The notes beneath the pieces were generated by a model. The model was not told the DNA's origin, made no database searches, and worked only from the letters and a program-made list of their open reading frames with translations. Both the position numbers and the translations under genes were made by a program. A stretch of 64,000 nucleotides of DNA, taken from NCBI GenBank assembly GCA_013397935.1, contig VZRN01000693.1, positions 62,001-126,000 on the forward strand. The letters are read 5' to 3'. Position 1 is the first letter of the stretch; each line of letters opens with the position of its first letter. Source of the DNA: Dasyornis broadbenti. Taxonomy: Eukaryota; Chordata; Aves; Passeriformes; Dasyornithidae. Below are positions 34,941 to 47,550 of this stretch, one piece after another.

Positions 34941-34944
34941 TTAA

Positions 34945-35030
34945 GGTGAAGGAGATTTAGATTAGACATCAGGAAGAAATCCTTCCCTCTGGGGGCAGGT
35001 TCATCACAGCTTTGGTTTCATCCCACATGG
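34945..35030 (+). mobile_element. Short CR1 fragment, sense
   Basis: ggagatttagattagacatc followed by aggaagaaatccttccctct is the CR1 3' region. No tail is preserved. Confidence 0.7.
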
Positions 35031-37320
35031 GTAAAACCAGCAATCCCCTGTCATTGTGACCTGCCTGACAATCCTTTCTGCATGAAAATATGAAGATATG
35101 AAGGAAACACGTTTTCTATTTTATTTCTTGTGGGGGGAATTTGAATTACTTGGGTTTTTTCTGCTTAGAGTTCTGTAACAGCTTGCTTACCAATACCAAC
35201 CTCAGCAGAAAACCTAGTTCTGTGGGGAGTCTGGGTAATTTGACAAAAATATGGGAACACGTGTGGGAAGGAAATAACGCCTATGCAAATTTGAAAGGAA
35301 TACAAGGAAATTATTCCTTATGATGCACACATGGACAAATGGGCACTCTAGCTAATGCAACTCAATTAGGATTTGTTGAAAAAAATGAACAACTGCAAGC
35401 AACAACTTAAATGAGCCTAGGAAACAGGCTGGCTCTAGATTTATTGTTGTTACATGAAAATAGAGTGTGTGGTTATTTGAATTTAAACAACACTTGTGTG
35501 CGTGTTTCAAAAGTGACTGCTAAATTGGATAATCAGAGAGATTAAAACCTGTTGCTGTATCTAGCAGAGAATTAAGAACAGGATTAGAAAATGGATGGTT
35601 TAATAAAACATTTGAAGAACTTGGATTTTCTCTGACTGATTGAGCTTTTGCGAAGTATGATTGCAGTTGTACTAAGAACTGCAATTATGATGCTTTAAGC
35701 TGCATAAAAAACCCCATGATTGCTAATGCAGGGTGAGGAGCCTATTTGAGGTTAGCAAAGAAGTAGAGTGAGGCTCAGGAAGGCTTGAAGGGAAAAGAAG
35801 CCTCCCAAGCCTTAAAGTGGGAGAATGTTGCCGGATGAAGAACCAATTGTACCTGGTGGGTTCAAGCAATGCTCGTTCTTCAAAATCCGCTGGCCTATGG
35901 AACCACGCAGTGCTTGTTCTGCAGGAAGAAGAAGTGGAAAGCAACCAGCCCAGTTTTGCCAACTTTTGCCAGTTCACCAGGTGGTCAGGTATGACTTTGG
36001 GGTTTCTGACCACCAAAGAGACCCCCTAGGATTGAAGAACGTGTGTATAGAGGGGTGGGGAAACGTGTTAATGGCTTGGGGGAAATTATTATCCCGTGTA
36101 TGTTTCTCCTGGGAAAACACATGAATATGTATGTAAAATACAGTGTCTGAACAGGAGCTTTTTCTGTCCTCAGCATGCAGATATTTCAGAGGAGATATCC
36201 TCTTGTGCATCCAGCCGAATAAAGAATGCCTGCTTCTTACTGCTGCATTGGAGTCAAGGAGTTTGTATTTTTACAGATTTCTGATAACAAGACTACATTG
36301 TCAGATTTTGGTAAAAGACAGAAGAGAGTGGCAAAGAAAATTACAATCCTGCCTACGACTATTTCCTATTTTGCCATCACAAACAGCCCTTGGGATTTAG
36401 GGTGTTTGAAGGATTGACATCCAGTTTGGATGGTGCGTGTGGAAATAAGGATGAAACTGCAAGGAGCAGAAGGATTTGCCACCAACAGGTGGGTTTTCTT
36501 CTGTGGAGGAAACATGGAGGTTCAACCTGCAGTCGTTTTCCATACAGAAGAAAATGGAATAGCATAATATGTATGCTGACATGGCACTGTACAAGCGAAA
36601 TACTCTGAAGAACAACCATATTTTTCTTTCTCTCTGAGGAGCTATTTAAGCGAGAAGACGGCTAAGAAGTGTTTTAATTTCACCACTCATAACTTGTGTC
36701 ATCATTTATATCTCTGAGAGTCTTCTCAGATAATTTAAAGACAATTTTTAGAAATCTGAGAAAGAAAAGAGGATTAAAAAAAATAGTCTTAAAGTTCAAG
36801 TAAATAGAGAACGGTCATCCTGGACGAATCACCGAGCCTGTTATGGACTTGATAACTTGAAATGTTGCTATTAGTTTCAGTGAATGGAATAAATCTCATT
36901 TGCACCTTCTCCTTCCCCTATGGCTATAGCTAATTTATCCTCCCTCCCTGAACACTGCTCTGACCAAACATAAAACTAAACCGCTGTGCACGCCAGAGTT
37001 CCATGCAATGTGTAAGAGCTGCTGCTGAGCTTTGCATATTCCGTAGCTTGTTCTAGTTCCATTATTTAGAGCAGGTGAAGGGGGTGATCCATTAAAGGAA
37101 GAGAAACCACTAATCACTGTTAGCTAGACATCAGTGGCTTTTGTCACCCAGTGCTATCAACATCATTTGCTCAGTAAAAGGCCATGGCAGCAGCTGCACA
37201 AAGGTACAAAATGTTGTTTTGTGCAGTGCTTGAAATACCAGCTAACTGGATCTGTGCAAAGCATTTGGCACTGCTCCACATTACATACTTGTCTTTAAAC
37301 TTGAGACCTGTGGATTTGAC
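35031..37320. other. Intergenic, no gene seen
   Basis: Short open frames of up to about 100 codons occur around 35.8-36.6 kb on both strands with no recognised product or splice context. Confidence 0.45.
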
Positions 37321-37324
37321 TGAT

Positions 37325-38235
37325 GGACGTACATGGAACTGGCTGGATGGTCAAACTCTGAATGCTATGGTCAGTGACCCAATGTCCACTGATGATTTTG
37401 TTCCTCAGGGGTCAGTATTGCAAGTGGAGCAGTTTAATGCCCTTGTTGGTGACATGGTCTGTGGGATGGAGGCACCCTCAGCATGTTTGGTGATGACATC
37501 AGTCTGTGATGTGTGTTCAGTTCACCTGCAGCAGGGAAAGGATGCACCCAGAGGGACCCGGGCAGGCCGGAGGGCTGGGGCTGTGCAAACTGCATGGAGT
37601 TCAACAAGGCCAAGTGCAGGGTTCTGCACCTGGGTCAGGGCAAAGCCAAGCACGAGTACAGGCTGGAGGGGGAAAGGATTGCAAGTGGCTCTGGGGAGAA
37701 GGACTTGGGTTGTAGCTCAGCCTGAGGTGGCCCCAGAAACCCCCGTGTCCTGGGCTGCATCCCCAGCAGTGTGGGCAGCAGAGAAGGGGGGATTCTGTTG
37801 CTCTGCTTTGCTCTCACGAGACCCCACCTTCAGAGCTGCCTCCAGCTCTGCGACCTCCAACAGAAGAAGGACATGGAACTCGTGCAGCGAATCCAGAGGA
37901 GGCCACAAAAATGATCAAAAGGAGAGAGAGCTGGAGAGGGTCTTCAAACAAGGGCCTGGAGTTACCGTACAAGGGGGAATGGCTTCCCACGGCCAGAGGG
38001 CGGGGATGGATGGGATATCGGGAAGGAATTGTTCCCTGGGAGGGTGGGGAGGCCCTGGCCCAGGGTGCCCAGAGAAGCTGTGGCTGCCCCTGGATCCCTG
38101 GCAGTGCCCAAGGCCAGGTTGGACACTGGGGCTTGGAGCAGCCTGGGACAGTGGAAGGTGTCCCTGCCATGGCAGGGGTGGCACTGGATGGGCTTTAAAG
38201 TCCCTTTCAACACAAACCATCATAGGATATGAAAT
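37325..38235 (+). mobile_element. CR1 LINE, RT end to 3' tail, sense
   Basis: Runs from the end of the reverse transcriptase (ctggctggatggtcaaactc; gttcctcaggggtcagtatt) through atggagttcaacaaggccaa, gtgcagcgaatccagaggag and ggatgggctttaaagtccct to a cataggatatg tail. An open frame of 407 codons (37184-38407) overlaps it, but the frame does not follow the CR1 protein throughout and it extends into unique sequence on both sides. Confidence 0.9.
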
Positions 38236-38924
38236 TTTTATTTATCAATGCTTTTTCTTGTATTATAAATATATAGGCTGTTGCCCCCTCTTCTGCGTTC
38301 AAATTATGCCAGTGCAAACCAGTTCTACACTATACAAATTTACCAGTATTTTTCTAGGTTGCGGGAGGATGTTTAAACACTTCTGTGGAGTGTATTTCTG
38401 TTCCTGAATTGTGTTGTTTATAATCCCACAGACAATTTCTAAACTGGTGGCCCAAATCTAAGGTTTTAAATACATAATTAGGTGCCTATAGAAATAAAAG
38501 AAATTGTAGTTATAAGTGGTGTTCTGTACTTGTCACCCTCAAACACACAATGTAACATGAAGATGCATAATGACATTATTAACAGAGGATTTTTAAATTC
38601 TGCAAACGGTGTATTTCCAACAATGCAGAACCAAATAGTAGATTTTTATGTACCTCTATAAAATTGGAAGTCGAGTATGTATTTTGCTATTTTTTGTTCA
38701 CAGTGGAGATTGTAACCTAGATTAAGGCTATCCCAGAGATCAATACAAATGATGAAGTAACTAATATAATTTTCAATACTATTTAGACACAAACTGTGGT
38801 GCTTTCTACCCTTTAGTTCTGGACGATTTAGAGACTTTAAAGAAACTGCACTGAAAATCTACATGGGGACTGAATTAGTAGACTATAAAGTGGGTGGAAA
38901 TTTTCCTGGACTTTAGAGTTTAAA

Positions 38925-39430
38925 GGGTGGTGATCAGTAGCAAACGGAACTCTCCGTGAAGGAGACTGAGGGCAGTTGCCCAGCTGCTATCTGGGGACAA
39001 TTTTAGAGGCTGGAGGACGGGGTTGATGGGGATTGTTGAATAGAAAAACCACCACGTTGTGCCTCTCAGGTGGCACGTAACAGAGCCAGGGGCAGCGGGG
39101 CTGGAATGCAGCTTTGCAGAAAAGGACCTGGAGACTCTGGTGGAGAAGTTAAACAGGAGCCCCACGGGGCTCCCCGTGTGTCTCAGATGCTCCCAGGGAA
39201 AGGATGAGAGACAATGGACATCAACCGGAACACAAGAAATCCCATCTCAAAATAAGGAAGATGTATTTCAACGCTGGCGGTCAAACACTGGAACAGATGG
39301 TCTGGAGAAGAGGAATCTCAGCCCCTGGAAATATTAAAAATTCATCTGGACAGGAACCTGATGCAGCTGAGCCTGCTTCGAGCAGGACTAGAGACCTCTG
39401 AGGTGCCTTCCAACCCGTGATGCTGACTTG
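38925..39430 (+). mobile_element. CR1 3' fragment, sense
   Basis: Contains gtgaaggagactgagggcag, a degenerate middle, and the 3' blocks cagctgagcctgcttcgagc and aggtgccttccaacccgtga. A different, older subfamily from the copy 700 bp upstream. Confidence 0.75.
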
Positions 39431-42285
39431 CTGTTTGCCTTATGGTGGAGCTGCTTGTGTGGAAATTTTCAACAGCATTTCCCCTGACGTGTGAGCAAAG
39501 AGCTACATTTTCAACAACTAAACCTCGCAAGGAATGAATTAATTATTAATTAATGAATTAATTGACGTCCGGGTTTTCAGCTTTTGCTTTCTTTTACTTT
39601 TAAGCAAAAAAGAGACTAACCTAAGACTGGATTTTCAATTTTGGCGAGTCTCTTCCCTCCCCCTTAGACTCTTAAAATCTTTTGTGTTGAATAAGTCTCT
39701 GTGGCTGTGATACTTGATACTTAAAAATGTTTTATAACCTCTCTAAAGACACAGTCTCTCTGAAAAACTATGGATTTAAGCAAAACAGAAAGTTCAAAGA
39801 ATGTTTTTGACTGAACTGATATAACTCAAGGCCTTAGGAATCCTGTATAATCCAGTAATTGAAACTGACCCTGTAAAGTTACAGCTCATGCACATATTTT
39901 CCTTCAAATTAGTTCACAACCCTGTCTATGCATCGTTGTCCTGTGACTGCATTTTACAACCCGACAGGCAGCTGTGTGTAATATCAGACAGACTGTAACT
40001 CTTATATAAACATTCAAAGTGGTACAAAGAAAACCCTTGAGGGCAGGCTTTCTGAACCCCACTTTTTGAGCTCCTAATTTGTTTCAGAATCACTGTACCA
40101 TTTAGAGATAAAAATTTAGAGCTAAAAATTGGCTTTTTTCTTTCAGTGTAACTAAACTTTAGGTCAGCGTGTTGCGACCAAAACATTTTTAAGTCAAATA
40201 TCTGCTTTAAAGATTTTTATTACAGAATCCTAGAATGGACAGAATTTTAAAAAGATAAATAATTGACTTGGCCCTTCTTTTTGTAGAATTCCACATCTTT
40301 TCCAATGTTCCAAGTTAGACTGTGCCAGTGTGAAAATATCTCTTTAATTTATAACAAATATTCATTGCATTATGAACCTGAAACATGATTTCAGCTCTAA
40401 AATAGTGCCCTAAAACTGTAGTGCAATTTCTCCTGACTGTAATATCACTGGACTGTCAAAACCTGGACTTAAAAATGTGTATTTCTGAAGGAACTGCTGC
40501 AGAGTGTTATTACGAGTCAGTTTCTGGCAAGAAAAAAGAATCTATAGAAGCAATTCTCAATGAGAAGAATTTTCAAAGCAATTTGCCTGCTTAGGTGGCT
40601 CCAGGTCTCACTAACAAGTGAGCATGGGCCTACAGACACCAACCCCTTAAAATTGCATCTATAAATGAATATAATTGCTATTTTAACCTCTTTATTTTAT
40701 GTAAAACTTCATGACTGTTGAGAGTTTGTCACCCAAGCTCTAGCTGGAGGTTATTTGGGTTACAAAATTAAAACAACTTTCCAGCGAAAACACATACATT
40801 CAACAACAGTGTTTCCATAGAGACTTGTTTTAACTACAGAATTCATTTCCATAACCACCCACTTCTATTGTCTTCAGATTATGGCAAATATAGGCACACT
40901 TGAATTTTCCAGACATGAAAATTAACTAATTAACACAAATTTCCATGAATACTTAAAGAAAAAAAAAAAAAAAAAAANACATTCCTTCTTAGCACATGTT
41001 TTCTGTTTAAAAAAAAAAAAAAGAAAAAGAAAAGGAAAAAAATTTTGGTGAAGATTTCTTTTAAATTTATCTTTGCAGGATAAAATAAATGGCTTAAAAT
41101 ATGGAATTATTCTCATAAATCCAGCACACTTACGTAAGTCTGCAAGTTGTTTCTTGAAGAAAAGCATAGCTTTTTTTGCAAAGTGAGTGAACAATCTTTC
41201 ATATTCCAAGTACAGATCTTAATTATGCAGACACTTAATAAATGCATGTTGCTTCTGGTTTCATTGTTTGTTAGTTTCGGAATACTCCTCATTAATCACT
41301 CGCAGCGGGAAAACGAAATGTCTTTGGCTGTACATGCACACAATCCAATTGTTGTTCTAAGGGTAAATGGCAGACTAAAATGTTTTCTTTCAAATATAAA
41401 TTCATATTCAGTTCCGGTCTGTGCGTGTACCCTTCAATTAAATTGTGCATTTGACTCAGCCTACAGCCTGGGGGAAGCTTAGGCTCACACTGTTCAGAAT
41501 AAAGGTGTTTGCTGAACAGATTACCCATTGCTGAGCGCTGTAGATACACCTTTAGGCCCAAATGGACTGGAAGTGTCACCTTGAAATATAGAAAAATAAT
41601 GAATGTTCCATTACAGTTATTAAGTAGTTGTGTTATTTAAAATACAACACCTCTCTTCTTTTTTTTTTTGTTGTCACAATTTCATATTACTCTATGCTCA
41701 AAAGTTGGTTAAAGGGAAAAGGCGAGACAGTAATTTTTAACAGAGCTAGAAAATCTGCTAAAAACCAATCAATGTTTTAACAGCTTAAAATTCCAGATTA
41801 TGTACTTAATACTGAGTAGTTTCCTTGGAATAGGGAGGTCATAGCTCCTGACAGCCTGTCAGCACAGCCTGACAGAGTTCTAGAGTCCAAAAATTGTTAG
41901 CTGGAAAATCCCTGCTGCCAGCTCCTATCTTCTGTTCTGCTCATTTTTCTGCAGCCTAGGAATGACAAAAAAAATTGTACTTATTAGGCTGGAGTTAATA
42001 CAGTGTAAAAATCATTAAGAAAATTTAGGAGTGATAAGTCATTCAAGTCCGTAAAAAAGCCAAAATTCCATCCATCTTTTCCAAAATACTGCTTGACTCC
42101 GTGTTCAGATTGGGTCCCTAGCAATTCTCTCCCATTTTTTCCTTGATTTCTGTTGCTGTCCTGCCTTTTGAAGTGAACATTTGCTTTTGTCATTCTTACA
42201 TATATTTATGCTTGCCTCATATCCATGGAATTTTTTGATTCCCTTTCTCGTTATCATCTTTTGTCTTCTGCGTTTCTTCAAAAGA
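39431..42285. other. Intergenic, no gene seen; one N in a poly-A tract
   Basis: AT-rich, with an aattaatta-type tract at 39533-39562 and A-rich tracts at 40959-40977 and 41009-41043. Position 40978 is an undetermined base. Confidence 0.55.
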
Positions 42286-42289
42286 CAGC

Positions 42290-42700
42290 TGCTGGCCGAT
42301 GTTATTGTGGGACATCTCTCCATTATTTTTCCACAGTCTTGGAGTCTCGAGAGGTCCCAGTTACCTGGCAGCTGGTAAGAAGGAAAAGTCTGCTAACTGC
42401 AGGCCTGTCGGTCTCATTTCCGTGCCTGGTGAAATTATGAATGAGGTTATTCTGGGAGGTATTGGAAAAGGAGCTCGAGAGAAAACAAGAGTTCTCGGTC
42501 ACAGCCAGCACGGGATCACAAGGGGGAAGCCCTGTTTTTCCAGCTTGATTACCTTTCCTGGTGAGGTCACCCTCAAGGGAAGCCTTGGGGTAGATGGGGT
42601 GGATTGGGATTTTAGCCAAGCTTTTGGTGCTGCGTCTCACAATGTCCTTCCAGACAAAATGTCCGGCACAGCCAGCCAAGTCCATCGTACACTGGAATCC
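42290..42700 (+). mobile_element. CR1 reverse-transcriptase fragment, degenerate
   Basis: Frame-shifted translation keeps the CR1 RT block RPVGLISVPGE followed by a NEVILGG-like piece, then a DFSQAFGAASHNVL remnant of the catalytic-domain region. Nucleotide blocks: gaggtcccagttacctggca and gcaggcctgtcggtctcatt. An old, inactive copy. Confidence 0.85.
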
Positions 42701-44405
42701 AACGATCCCAGATTTTATCGTGTGTATTCTCTGCATCACCAAAGCTAAATCAAACCCATTTCAGGGAACACTTTTTGAACTTGTTAGCATGGACAGGTTA
42801 TCTGCAAGATGGGATGATAAATTTATTTACTTTTCAAAAGAAAATGTTAATTGAGTTTTAATTGTAGAAATACTAATTTTAATTTCTATATATTGATCTA
42901 AAAGATGAACAAATTAAAAAAAAAAAAAAAGAAAAAAACATTTCCAATCTTGTTTGGCTCAATTTATCTGCAGAGCTGTTCAAGTTTGCAAAGACATTTC
43001 TTCCTTCCCTCAGAGCAAAAAACCTGCAGGTTGCCTGCACTCTTTAGTATATTAATTTGTCAAGTTTTAAATGTTCTAATCTAAATCCTTGTTCTATTTT
43101 GTGTGCAAATGATGGTCTAAACTAATTTTGTTCTATTTTGTGTACAAGCGATGGAATAAATAAACATTCTATTCAACATCCAGCCAAACAGAGTGACTAA
43201 GTGAGAAGGGGGAAAAAGGAGGAGAAGATAGAAACTAATGAATTATATGGATTAGCACGAGAACAAATAACAGGGCATAAGAAAGTGGGTGGCCATATTT
43301 CATCTCTTGATGAGTCTGTTACCTAGGAAACAGAAGACTGAGGGATTGCATAAATGACCCTATGCCTGTGGATTTGATTTGGTGAAATTATATAGGACTG
43401 CAATTTATGCAGAACAAGGAAGAAGATTGTCAGGGGCATTGTTTATTAGGTGAAATAAAAAGCCCAGAAACCTATTTTCATTTCAATGAGGTTTTAAAGC
43501 GTTTATTACCCAAGTCTTCGGTCTTTATTATCTAAGTTTCTGACCTAAAAAAACTGTACAATAAAAACTAACCAATCACCTCATGCAGCTGATTAATCAC
43601 CCTTCATAAAGGTTCCTATGGAGCACGCTAATCATTCACTGAGCTCCAGCTCTCACCAACAGGACTCTGATTCCAGCAGACATCCAGCTGGTATTGTTAG
43701 GGCAGCATTTCGCCTGCTAACAAGAAGTTCATGAATCTGCGGTGTCTGCTGGCCTTCCACTGAAGCAATCCAGTCAAAGAAGCCATTGCGTGTTTTCACA
43801 CGTGACAGTGAACAGATATCACTCAATTTTATAGTAGAAAAAGCTGGTAATGAGTCATCTGCTACTCTCATAAAAACCTTTGTAAAAATACGAAACAATC
43901 ACCGAAAAAATGATGGTGTTTTCCACTTCTTGACACAAAAAAACCTCTGAGAAACTATCAGGAACAGCGGCAAAAATTCAAAGGGCATGTTTTTTCAAGA
44001 CAGTGCAATTAGCTTTTCTAGATATGCTTTTCATCACCAACTTCCAAAAACTTTAGGAAGGTTTGACTATTTTCAGTGATCTTCCAGTGTTCTTCTAACA
44101 CACTGTTTCTTCACCTTCTGTACAAATAAAAAGCCCAAAGTATGCTAAAAAGAAAGAGATCAAAATAAAGATTATTGTGTTTGGAAAGGCGTAGGAACTA
44201 ATATGTGTAATGAAATTCAGAATGGCCAAACTGAGTGAGCTCCAACAGTTTCTTCACATGTTGGCCAAAAGGTACTGCTTTTGGGAACGAAAATATGAAT
44301 GGAACAAACACGGAGTGAACGGAACTTGGAGCAAAATAATGGCTTTGAATTTGCGTTTTACCTAAACGTGACCAATTGGCAGCGTTAAAATCAGCAGTAC
44401 ACCCA
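42701..44405. other. Intergenic, no certain gene
   Basis: AT-rich. It holds a 39-bp-offset direct repeat at 43089-43154 (ttgttctattttgtgt… twice). A minus-strand open frame at 43653-43898 is discussed as a candidate only. Confidence 0.45.
43089..43154. repeat. Short direct repeat, 2 copies
   Basis: Two copies of a ~27-bp word starting ttgttctattttgtgt and ending gatgg, 39 bp apart, with about three differences. Confidence 0.85.
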
Positions 44406-44407
44406 CT

Positions 44408-44560
44408 CTGAGGATGGGGTTTCAAGGCCAGCTTGGACAGGGTTTGGAGCAACCTGGTCTACTGGAAGGCGTCCCTACACATGGCAGGGGGTGGAGCTGG
44501 ATGAGCTTTAAGGTCCTTTCCAACCCAAACCTTTCTGTAGGTCTGTGAATCCCATGCTAT
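44408..44560 (+). mobile_element. CR1 3' end, sense
   Basis: Contains ttcaaggccagcttggacag, gtttggagcaacctggtcta and aaggtcctttccaacccaaa, the last CR1 blocks, with a weak tail. Confidence 0.85.
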
Positions 44561-46981
44561 CGTGAGGAATCTGGGGTGCCAACTTTAAGAGGCAGACGTG
44601 GAACACATTCCGTGCAGGTAATACACTGTAATAAGAGTCTCCCATTGCCCCTGATGTGCCAGAAGAAACCCGAGTATTTTCCCTTAAGTACCCACAATTC
44701 ATTACAGGAAATATGCTACAGTAATCTCTCCTCCTTCCTTACCACATTTTTTAGTAAGGGTTAGTATCTTCCCTTCGACGGAAACCTGCTGATAAAAATT
44801 CAATATGACAGCTGAAATATATTTTCTATTGCCCCATGATTATTTCCCCCCCTAATTTTATGTAATATCAAACATTTATTTAGTTAAATAGCCTGAATTT
44901 CATATATCATGAACAATTAGGCACGTGAAAAATTTTAACTGCTAATGTAAACTGTGTCCCTTTACATCTGATCTATTATTCCTTCCACGCACACGAGCTC
45001 TGTGCCACAAGAACCCTGCCATTCTCAGAGTATCGCTATTTGAGCCTGCAAGATGGGGAAAGTTGCCGTAAAAATAATGTGACAGCAGGCTCCTGACCCG
45101 TGCTCCAATTGTTCTTTCCTCGTGGATCCAGCCAGTGAACTGGAACAGTGTGAAAACTGGAGGACTTGATTCTGCTGACAAACTTTTCAAGCTTGATGTC
45201 CCAAAGACATGGTGTTTACCAAGCTGACCATTTTATGGATGACTGCTCCACTGAAGAAAAAAAAAACCACACAACCTTTCAAATGAAAGCACAAAACTGT
45301 CTTAAAAAGTAATACTGCAATTCATGCAAAAAATGCTCAGCAAGAAAACCCAGTAAATATATCCAACTTCGCAGAGCCATTTCAGCTTGTGATCAGATTA
45401 ATAAATAGTCTGCACTGTCCATTTAAAGACTTAGGTCGTGCTCCCATTAAAAATCAGGTGTTCTCAAATAGTTTTCAGACTTTTACTCAAGAAAGTGAAT
45501 TTTAACATACAGGAATAAAGCATTTCCTTGTCTTTACGATGAACTTTTAGATATTTTGTAAGGAGCCTCCATGCAAAAATAGTTCCTACTAGAAAAATCC
45601 AAGCAAACGTCTCTGCCGAATGAATATTCTAGCAGGTCACTCCGTGAAGCATGCGGGTTTGACATGTTGTTTTCCAAACGATTCCTCTGCAGGGTGGGAA
45701 TTCTTATGCCAGAACTCACTACGTTTCAGCGGTGACAAGATCCATTAATCCTTGTGGTGAACTGGGTTGTGAGCTCCGATTCTCCTTGGAACCGTTTATA
45801 AAATATTTGGGTTATATTATTGTCAATTCTAGATGAACAGAGTTGTTTACACAACATCAGGACAAACCTCACAGCTTTACAGTCATTTACGTTGTTCAAG
45901 AGATGAAATGTAATCAAAGAGAAGAGTTAATGTGAAGCTGATCTCTGTTTCTGTGTCATCAGCAGATTGTGAAACCTGAACCTTCAGGAAACTTTACATC
46001 CCTATCTTTACCTCTAACTGGAACATCAACAAATCACATTTACTTTATTTCCTGATCAATTCCTGGAACTCTCAAAACTTCTTGAAGAACCTGTATGAAC
46101 TGTTTAGCTCTGTGCCCCCCCCAAAAATTCTCTAAACTCAAATTCTTACTGTAGATGATGCCTCAGACCAAAAAATATGGAATAAAGTAAATCATGGTAA
46201 TTAGTAAGAAGAGTAAATTTAATTAAATATGTAATCTCAAGATTAAACTCATTTTACCAGGATCAGGACTACACTTATTTAGAAGAACTTGACATATTAG
46301 TGCTATGTTTACTTGACACTTAGAAATAGTCCTTCTGAGCAGTAAAATGTCAAATAGGCTACCAGCAAGACTTTGCCTAAAACAAGTTATCTGAGGTTTT
46401 CTTGGTTGTTCCATTTAGACGATAAGTCTAAAGTTTTCACTCTGAAGGAGATCCTAAAGGCACAGTAGCCAGCAAGGCGCAAATTGGCCAAAATGGCCAA
46501 CATTTTCACAGTTAGGGTCATACAAAATGCTATGTATCTGTATTTTCAGGGGTTATGATCTCTAACACTCTGTCCCCACAAAAAATCCAAGGAATTTGAA
46601 TCCACAGTGGCATGGCTGAATTGTCCCTTTCGTTGAATGCTTTGGGCATGATGGGGTGTTATCTCATCAAGCCAAATCTTTTAGTAAAATTTAAATCCTG
46701 CCAGCATTTGAAACCTGATAAATAATGGAAGGTCATCTGTAACCATCAGCATCAAGTTCAACGCTCTGTCACGTTTGTGATCGTACTGATGTCTGGATTT
46801 ATCTTCTACTTTCAGGTCCCAGATTCTACTTAATATTTAAAAAACCCCTCCAAATTATCATCAATAAAGCAAAGTACATAACAATATAAGCCTAATAACT
46901 GGTAGAAGCCATTTTCTATCACAACCCAGTGAGTGAAATAGAATAGAAATAATGAGAATATCCAGAAATAAATATTTACAC

Positions 46982-47001
46982 TTTTTTTTTTTTTTTTTTT
47001 T
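46982..47001. repeat. Poly-T tract (20 T)
   Basis: Uninterrupted T run. Confidence 0.95.
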
Positions 47002-47503
47002 AGGTCATTTGCATGGCACCAAAGGAATTTCTTTACCTGCTCAGAGTTAATGTAACATTTGATTTGTAAAGAGACAGGGAAGGTAACAGCCATGAAACCC
47101 CCTGTTCACACAAAGTTTAATGTTTTCTCCAAACTTCTATTTGCCCTCATTTGATTTCTGTGAACACAATAAGGAACACATATTTCTGTAGCCATTTTTC
47201 ACTTTATTTCAGCCTATGGTAGAATCTACTTTCCTGGAAAACGAGGTACTGCTAATTTTATTTTATTTTTTTTTTTAATGAAAAACATTAGCTGGTATTC
47301 TTTGCTGTTCAAAAGATTTAGAAATATTGGAATAAAGATCACAACCTCTGTGTTCCCCTGGTTCAATTATTTTTCTAAAAATAATACTTAGAGTGCACCC
47401 AGACTTACTGATATTTCTGGAATGTTGGAAAGATGTTTAATTATAATCTTCCAAAGAGGTGGGCAGAAAAGGGAAATAAGACAGCCAAGTACCACACACA
47501 ATG

Positions 47504-47550
47504 TTTGTTAAAATTAGTTTCTATTAGTTTGTTAAAATTATTTTCTATTC
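47504..47550. repeat. 24-bp tandem duplication
   Basis: tttgttaaaattagtttcta and its following bases occur twice in tandem with a 24-bp period; the second copy has one or two differences. Confidence 0.9.
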
